Assembly (NCBI GenBank): GCA_947561715.1
Contig: OX387201.1
Location: forward strand, 3,056,001-3,120,000
Direction: 5' to 3'
Origin: Ascidia mentula
Taxonomy: Eukaryota; Chordata; Ascidiacea; Phlebobranchia; Ascidiidae
DNA: 64,000 nt
Shown here: positions 43,301 to 52,300 of the stretch, piece after piece
How the letters are laid out: every line of letters begins with the position of its first letter
How positions within the stretch are numbered: position 1 is the stretch's first letter
Program-made: the position numbers and the translations under genes
Notes under the pieces: model-generated
What the model saw: only the letters and a program-made list of their open reading frames with translations
Told to the model about the DNA's origin: nothing
Databases searched by the model: none

Positions 43301-46300
43301 CTGATTTCGTTTCGTCGACGAAAGTGGATGGACTGAGGCAGGGGCAAGTTGAGATGAAGGAAATCCGTTCCTCTGCTGAATTGGAAACGGATAGTAGTGC
43401 CGAAGATGTCGTACCTACATTGAGGAGAGAACCGAATCAGGTTCATGTAGACGTTGGATACTTGCACCGTAGGGAAAGCGTTAAACACGGCCTGACAAGT
43501 CTCGAGCAAACCCAGATGAGCTTCGACTCAGTGGCGCAACAACAGCAAAGTGTCGGCTCCGCTCTTAAACGACTTTCCTCAGTGTCGAGCGGTTCTTTCG
43601 TTGACTCCGAAGACGAAGAAGCCGAAACTAAGATGGCTACTGTGCTCCTAGAAGCGGATGAAGATGTTGGTGCCTCATCTTTCACCGCTATTCTCGAATA
43701 TTCAAGTCAGCTGAGTGGGGAAATAGTCGACTGCACCTTTAGGTCGCCAGAGATTGAATCCCAAACAGAAGTTCGGCGGATTTCGTGCGACCGGGATATT
43801 CCAGGGCAGGAATCAACTTCCATCCTTGTTGCGGAAGATACGCAAGTTGTTCTAGGCGACTCTCAAGTGGAGTTTAACGCCAGCACAGAACAAGTGCAAG
43901 GGAAGGAAAATGGAACTATCGACGATGGTCTTGAACCTGATGATGTGATAAAACGTGAGGTGGTAACTGTGGAAACAGATTTGAAAAATGTAAAGGATGA
44001 GTTGTCTGTCATGGTTTTCACCGACGAATGCACCATCGCTGATCCACCTTCGGTATCAGAAATAGAAACGGCAAAAACTCCTCGTAACACACCCGAAGAC
44101 CGAAATGAGATTGATTCGTTTGTAACTTCCAAAGAAAATCCGTTCGCGCAGGAGGAGCACGAGTCATTGATCACCCAAGACGATGATCCAGATTACATCT
44201 CCTGCATGTATGTCACCGACAGCATTCAGCATGACTCGTCGGTGGGAGGAGCCGATTCGTTGGCAAAAGAACTCGCCGACGCCTATTACGACGAAATCGT
44301 TGAACTTGAGAATCGCAATCTCGCTCAAGAATATGATGACGTACCCCGTGATGACGTCATGCGGCGGGATATACCGGACTCGGAGTTTGTATTAAACAGC
44401 GAACATGCCAACGAGGTGGATTTCGACGAAACGAATGACGCCTGGAATCAAAATGAAGCTGAAACATCTGTCGATGACGTCACAACTTTCGACGTCACAC
44501 GTCAAAATGAAAACCTGGAGTTTGGTTTAACTTCAGATTTCATCCACCAAGATATCGAAGAACCAGCTGAGCATAATATAGAAGAGAACATTGCATCTTT
44601 GGTGGACATGGAATACTCCTCTGTATTGAAAGAAGCGGAGATAGAAGCGGAGGCCATCGAACGGGCCATGCTCTCACCCAGCATCGGGGAATTACATCAT
44701 GCTCCTGGCAGCAGTTGTGACGACTTGACATTGCCAGCCAACGCTGAAGGGGGTGGAATTTTATCCTTCAGCATGTCACACAGCTCAGAATTCAAGCAGA
44801 AAGATTCGCCTGGAACTGACCTCCGAGAATCTGACGTTACAATACAGACCTTTAAAGTAGTGGAAAGCAGTAAGGATTCGAATTCTGCCAATGGTAAAAC
44901 TACTTTGGATTCCATAATTCTCACCGAAGAAAGTTCACTTTTCCGCGAATTCTCTGATGTTCCGAATCCATCAGCTCCCGAAATTCACGTTTCGTTTCAT
45001 CACGATCCGGTCATGGTGGTAAAAACCAGCGACAGCGGACTAGTAGACTTTAAACAAGCCGAAATGATTGACCTTGATGACGTGGAAAAGGAATCCGACA
45101 GTTGTAAGGCCTCGAGCGAGTCTTTGGATTCCGACTCGGAACGTTCCAGTGAAGCAAGCGAGATTTATGATTCCAAAATCACTTGTTCCAAAATAGTCGC
45201 GTCGGAATCGACAGAGCCACTCGTGCTTTCAGACGTCATTCAGGAGCACGTGGGTGATGCAGGGTACTTAGAAGCCCACTCCGTACATGCTGCGTCGTCT
45301 TTGACTTTGCCAGCAGTTTGTCAGTCCATCTCAACGCAAGAATTCTCAACTTTCGTGGAGGAACGTGCTTCCGGCTCACCCGAAGAGTGCGTAGAAGCAG
45401 ACGTAAGCGAGAAAAATACTGATGTTGCTGATCATCCCATGGAGCATTGGCAGGAGGAAAGGGTAGTTGAAACTCATGCTGCTTTGATGCGGGTAATATC
45501 ACAACCCTTGGAAGTGAAAACGGACGTGGACTACAGTTTATCTGATAATGAAACTGATGCTTACGCTCAATGGAGTCAAACTCATTTGTCGACCACCAGC
45601 AACATCCAAGACCTCCATGAGCGACCAAAATCTCCTCTTCCTATCCGTGATGAGAGTTTGGATTTGCACAAGGAAAGAAGATCTGATGCGGAAACCTTCT
45701 CTTCCATGGACGTTGGCTTGCCTTCCCTTCGCCTCTCGGTGGAGGACGATTTATCCTCTCTGCACGTGGATTCGGCTGGTGACACGTCTGCTAACGACGA
45801 GTTCTCTTACCGCAATTACCCGGGAGGTATTCGGTCATTTGATTCAACAGCCACCTCACAGCAATTCAACTCTTCCGAGTTCTTCATGTCGGAAGAGATG
45901 TCCTCAACCACCAAGCTGTATGTGGACCGTGAGGATTTTGTTGATCCGAGTATGAAGGAGGAGGTGGAAGAGGATCAGCAAGACCCATCTTCCATCTTTA
46001 CTGCGCACGGGGAGATGACGTACATGGAGGCGTCCACGTCATCAAAGTCTCCTAATACCAGCTATATGTCGATGACGTCACCCACTGGGGAGGTAGGGTC
46101 CTCTAGTTATTGCGTGAGGGATGATGAATTCTTAACGAGTGTTGCACTTGAGGATGTTCTGTTACCAAGCAACCTCGGCCGACAGCCTGTTGATGAGGAT
46201 GTTAGAATAGCCATGGTCGAAGAAGTAGAGGAGTCCGAGGCATTGATGACTTTCGCGGAGAAGTTTTCCCGATTCAAAGAGTCCATTGAAGGAGGATCTT

Positions 46301-49300
46301 CGCATACGGAGAGCGAGGAACGAATCGAAGTCCGGATACCGGAACAGGAGCAAGGGAGCGAATACATCGAGATCATGGACACAAAACAGGCTCGAGCAGA
46401 GGCTCTGAGATTGGAGGACCTCTCCTACATGGCAGTCGCATACAGGGATGCAGCCAAACAGCCAGTATGTGAAGAAGGAAATCAATTCTCCGACTCGTCA
46501 AGAAGCAGCGACCGATCCCCGGATTCTGAATCATCTGAAAATATTGAAATGGACAGCGTCGACACCAACCAGTGTAGATTCGTTTACGAACAGGATGATG
46601 ACGAAGACCGTCCGCTTTTGAGAGAAGACACGTTTTCGGATGACGGGGATGAAGGTCAGGGACTTCTTAAACAAGACAGTCAAGAGACTTATGAAGAGTT
46701 TAAGGCAACAAAAGAGACACCTAGACTTCTTCACTCAACGCCAAAAACCAGCAGGATTCCTGTGGCTAAACGATCGCCAATTGCTTCTGAAACGAAGCCC
46801 ACGCCAGCCACGAGGAAGTCTGGAATACCGACCGCAAAGCAGTCAGCAAGACTCTCTCAATCCTTACCATCGAAGGGAAGGCAGCAGCATATTTCCCGAA
46901 AAACAGCCGAGTCTCGAAAAACGCTTCGAAAAGAGACTACATCCATCATGAGATCCACATCCGCGTCTAAACTGCCCGTACATAAACCAAGTGGTTTTGT
47001 CACGAAATCCTCACATGTGGGCAAACAAATAAAGACAGAAGTTCCACTCAGTCCGGGATCAACTATTTCAACTGCGTCGCGTTCTTCGTCGGGAAGCTCC
47101 TTCTCTTCTTTCCGCTTCAGGAAGAGTGGGGATAGTTCTCCTACCCAGGAAGGCAGCATATTTCGAAACGAAGCGTTCACAAGTAGAACGCTGAGCTCCG
47201 ACAAATACATTGCACTGCGACAGGGAGTCTTCACCTACAAGATGTCCCCGGCCGAGGAGAAAGAGAAGCGGAAGAAGAAGAGGGAGAGAGCGACCACTGC
47301 TTCATCCACTGATAGCTCCCCTTTAACTGCGAGCGAAGAGCTGGACCGAAATACAGGGATACCCAGACCTAGGCGACTTCTTCACCAATCGTCTGCACCT
47401 TATGCCTGCGAACCAACCGAACAAGTAAAACAAAATGAGGCGGATCATTTTTTAGCTGATAGCCTGGGTCTTGGTGGAGTTTTAACTACCCGCGGGGGCT
47501 CAGGCGCTCATAGCCTCGTTTCCGAATCCACGCGCACTGTGTTCTCACTCTCAACGAGCAGCGTGATCACCTCCAGCTGCGTGGAAGCAGTTTCAACATC
47601 GGATGATGACAAACCCTTGCAATCGGAGGAAGCCAAACGTTTCTCAAACTTCGAGAGAGCTCTGGCTGAGTTGCAGGGCGGTGACAACAACCATACGTCA
47701 GCACAACATTTTTCACGTAACGAAACAGTTACCACCAGTTTTAGCTCGTCTAACGTCATCATAGATGACGCATACGGTGATGACGCAAGTGACTCCAGCA
47801 CTGTTTTATCGCCCGGACTAACTATCAGCAGCTGCCGTTCTGTGATCCGGGAAGTTGAAGAGGAGGCGGACACTCTTTCCATCACCCCAGATCTGGAGAG
47901 CTCTCCCACGCAGGAGAACGCACCATTACCGGAAGATCTGATTGGAGAGCTTCCAGATTCGCTCGATGCATCGACATCGTTGTCTGATCCTCCCTCCTGT
48001 ATTAAACCGGCCGATGATCTTTTCCACCAAACTGATATAACATTCTGCGATTCTGCCTCCGATATCACGCACCATGACAAATCTCTGACGAACGATGAGC
48101 CTCGTCGAAGTGACGTCACTCCCAGTTCGTATTACTCGATGTCGGTGTTGTGACGTCGTAATCACATCACCTCGTCATTCGTCGTGTATGTGTTTTAGCG
48201 AGCGGTGTTGCTTGTCCTACTTCTCGTTGTCCGATGTTTGGGGGCATAGTCACGTGCTTGCTTACGTCAGGGCGGCAGGCGAAGCAGAACGTTGCGTATT
48301 ATGGAGAAATTTGAATTATTTTTAATTCAAAAAGTTTTGGTAACCTTTTTTTCGAGTATGTTACTTTGCAGTAAAAAATATATGTCACGCGTTATGTTGT
48401 AAATACCTGTTGAGGAGTTTTATGTTGTCATTACGTCAACACATGTGTGACGTACGTCTTGGTGTTGTTCCAATCCGTTTTGTTTCGCACTGCCTTCTTT
48501 AACATAGAGGCCGTAGCGAAGTTTTCTCATAACTTCTTAACCGCAAGCTTGATGTGTTTAGGCGGAAATAACATAAAGTATTTGGTAGATGTTACATTAC
48601 AATGTTTAACGGTTGTTGTAAACCAAAAACCTTCACATGAACATTTGTTAATTTAACTATGTCTGTATAGCTTGCGTCATTATTTTAAAACGTTTCATAC
48701 TTTTTTACGATTCCACAACGAAACTAAAACCAATTTCACAAACCCGATGTCCACTATAAAAAATTAAGTATGTGTTTTCTCATCTCAGGTAAATCAAGTC
48801 CTGAAGTTTTGGAGCAAAAGCACCGCGAGGTGGCGTCCCAGCTCGGTATCCAGTGGCCGGCACTTGCTGGCGCCCTCGGGTTGGGCCCGGATGACGTGTG
48901 GAGGGTGCAACGCGACGCCGACGGTTCCACTCCTGGTGACCAGAGTAAGATGATGCTGTCGTTGTGGCTCTCGAAACAAACCGAAGATGAAAAAGGTAAA
49001 AGTCTTGTTGTGGAGAAATTTATAACGAAACGTTGACCTCTTACTATTGGTTGTACCTGGAGATAGTTTGGTAATTTTTCTTGATTGTGTCAAAATTTTC
49101 TCAATTAAACATGTCCCTTTATTTGTATTGATAGCAAAAATTTTAGTATTACTGATTAACACTGTCATTGTGCATAAGGTTGTACATTCCAAGGTGTTAC
49201 TGTTGCTTTGCTGTGATATAAATTTGTAATGCGACCTTTTGAATGTGGATAACCTTGTTTTCTTGTGAAACCAATATTTCTGTACCAACCTCCACTGTAG

Positions 49301-52300
49301 ATTCATAAAAAATGCCTTGGTAATTACAAAAACGTCTAATATTGCAGAAGATGCAGACTCATGTCTCAGTGATGCTCTAAGGAAAATCGGAAGAGATGAC
49401 CTTTGCCCTATTTTAGATGACCCTGTCTTTCACTACGGGGTCATTGACCCTTCCATGAACGTGGATAAGGACGACCAGGATACTTCGGGTATGCTAAACT
49501 TGTTCCGACTAATATCCTTAATACATCGTCCATGTAAATCTTTAAGCTTGAATCGTTTCAACTAAAAACCCTCCTAATCTGTTCTTTAGCTTTCCAAGCC
49601 TTGTCCCACGAGCTTGGGTCACCCTTCACTGCACACGGTCACGTGAGTTCGCCTTACCCATTCCCGGCTCCTTCAAAGTTGGCAATGGATTCGTCGACCC
49701 CTACGTCAGCCCTCAAAGTACGTTTTGGTCGTTGTTAATACGTTTTTGTTTATAATATCCATCTTATTCTGTGGAATAAACACTCGATATTCGGTGTCTT
49801 AACAATGTCCAATTATTTTATTACGAAGGCGAGAAACGAAACGCTTACTGACGGCGACACCTCGCTGATCGTGGCGCCCCCTAGCGCCGCTGATGAAGAT
49901 GATGACGTAGACAAACCACACTTTCATTACGTCGTGGATGACAGTGAGTCATTTTACAGAAAGTATTCGCAGAATGGAGAAAAATTCAAACCGATCATGT
50001 TTTTCTTTGCAGCAGATGAAGTAGACGCCTCAGCTCAGCAAGTAGAGAAAGCGTGAGTTCGAGTTGACTTTGTACCGAATACTCTATCTCGGTCACGTGA
50101 CCTTAACGTTGTACTTTTGTTTACAGGCGGGAAAGTCCATCCGAATCATCGGACAGCGACGAAGAGGGGAAAACACCTGCACGGGATGTCCCGGAAAGTA
50201 AAGATGAAGAAGCTGGTAAGCAGACGATTGTTGTTGATGCCGCGTTGTGTGTGATTGTCACTATGATTTCATTGATTAATTGTGAATATAGTTGTCTATT
50301 AATCAAGAAGGTACGTTGACAAGTAAGACACCTGTCAAGCTATTTTACTTGCTTCCGCTAGATGGTGTGCTTCTTATTACTTTTAATTTAAAACTTTTTT
50401 GCGTAATTGAGTTTTATAGTTTTCAACAAAACCTCTGTTTTCAACAGACAAAGTGGAAAGTGGACATGACAGTGACGACGAAGTTGAATCGAAGGTAGAT
50501 TTTGTAGCTCACAATAGGTTGTATGTTTGCTAAGAGAGGTGCTCCTTTCGAATCGTTTACCCATATCTATTTATAAATGCAATAGAGGTGCGTGTTACAC
50601 ACTGCTATTCATTGTATGCAAATGTTGGGCTGACGTGACGTTTAAACCTTGGTTCTTTCCTTTTATAACAGGAGAAATTAGAGAGGGAAATAGCGCCACA
50701 AAGTGGAGATAATTCCAGTGAGAATGGTAACGACAGAGATGTAACTGACGAAGGTATGGTAACTATGTGGTGGAATCTGGTGAACCTTAATTACAACGCA
50801 AGTATTTTTTGTAGCTTGGGAAGTTTTGGAAGTTCCAGATAAGAACGAAGATCCCGAAGAAGACAACGAGTAAGTTTTTGTAGATCTTGACATTTTTTTC
50901 GGAAGTCTTGGCCTTGTTGCAGCCTACTTAACCCATTCTTAATTGGGTCGGAGCGTTTAAGAAAGTAGTAACAATATACACAAGTTCGCTAAAGCAGCAT
51001 CAGTCTGGTAAAATGTGAAAATATGTATCACGCCTCTTGGGCATCGTCAGTTCCTGTGATGTGATTACAACATATTTATAAGTTAAAGTTTTCTACACGT
51101 ATTTATAGTGTATGGCCCGAAGTTGTTAAACTTACGTTGAATCATTACACTCGATGAATTTCCGGTGAATCCTTCAAACCATTTGATTGTACTGTGATGG
51201 ATCGAAAGGTTTTTCTAACACGATTCAATCCATTAGTAATTTAAAAGTGCGATTGTTTAAGAGGAGTGTACGCGGTTTCTGCAAGTGTGACTTGATCTTA
51301 CTTGTATTATTCCCGCAGGATTGCCAACGATGTTGGAAGCACAAGATCCAGAAGTTCTTCGGATTCTTCGTCGTCGGGAAACAGTGCCAAGGATTTTGAA
51401 CCGGCGCAAAATGTAGAAGAACAACAAGGCGAGCAAATATCCATTATTTAATAAACTTCCGCAATGTATGGAAGTGTTGGACGCTAATGCAAGCAAACGT
51501 TTTTACCTTTAAACTGATTTAAAGGAGTAACGCATTTAAAGGGACATGTGTTTGCCTGGTTTAAGCTTCTATATAATTTCATTCATATTACTTTTTTGGC
51601 ATAAACTGATATATTATCTGCGCTGACTTTAAGATAAATATTCCGCGACCCACCTTCGTACCTTAGGCTCTATAATCGTTTTAAGTGTGACGATGGTCAC
51701 TGGTTTGCAGGAACACATTTGGACAATCATTTAAACAAATTTTGTTGCTAATTTTTAGAATCGAAACAAGAGGAAGATGGGGTTAGTCGCCATTCAGAAT
51801 CCTCATCTTCTTCGGAAGACGAAAACGATCCGGATGTTGGGACTGAACAGAAGAAACCGGATGGGGATGAGAATAAGGACGAGGAACAAGAGGAACCCAA
51901 AGTGAATGGGAACAACGAACATGTTGATGTAAGCAGATTGTTCTTGAAAGATTGACTGTCCTTATCACTCACAACTTTTCCCAAACAACACGTTTTTGAG
52001 TTTTTTGTGGTTGTTTTTTACAAAGATACTAAGCTAAGAAAATAACCCAAAAATACGATTTTTTTTTAAACAAAGAAGAATAAACGAGGCAATATGTCCA
52101 CCGTTGGTTTTTACTTGTGAATAAAAAGACTAACTATCTGAACTACGTTTGTATATGATCAGTAATCACTTTATTACATATTTAGTTCTGCACAAAAGCT
52201 ACTGTGCAGAAAACTTTTAAATCATAGCTTTTCCGTTTTGCAGGAAACCGAACCTGAACCTGAAATAGATTATTCTCAATACGAAGAGGAATACGGAGTG

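Noticed and set aside
47425-47790. Donor-like sites near the 3' end of the giant exon (for example CAA|GTAAAA at 47425, ACG|GTGATG at 47777)
   Set aside because: The better one is in phase 0 and cannot join the death-domain exon. The phase-1 ones match the donor consensus poorly.
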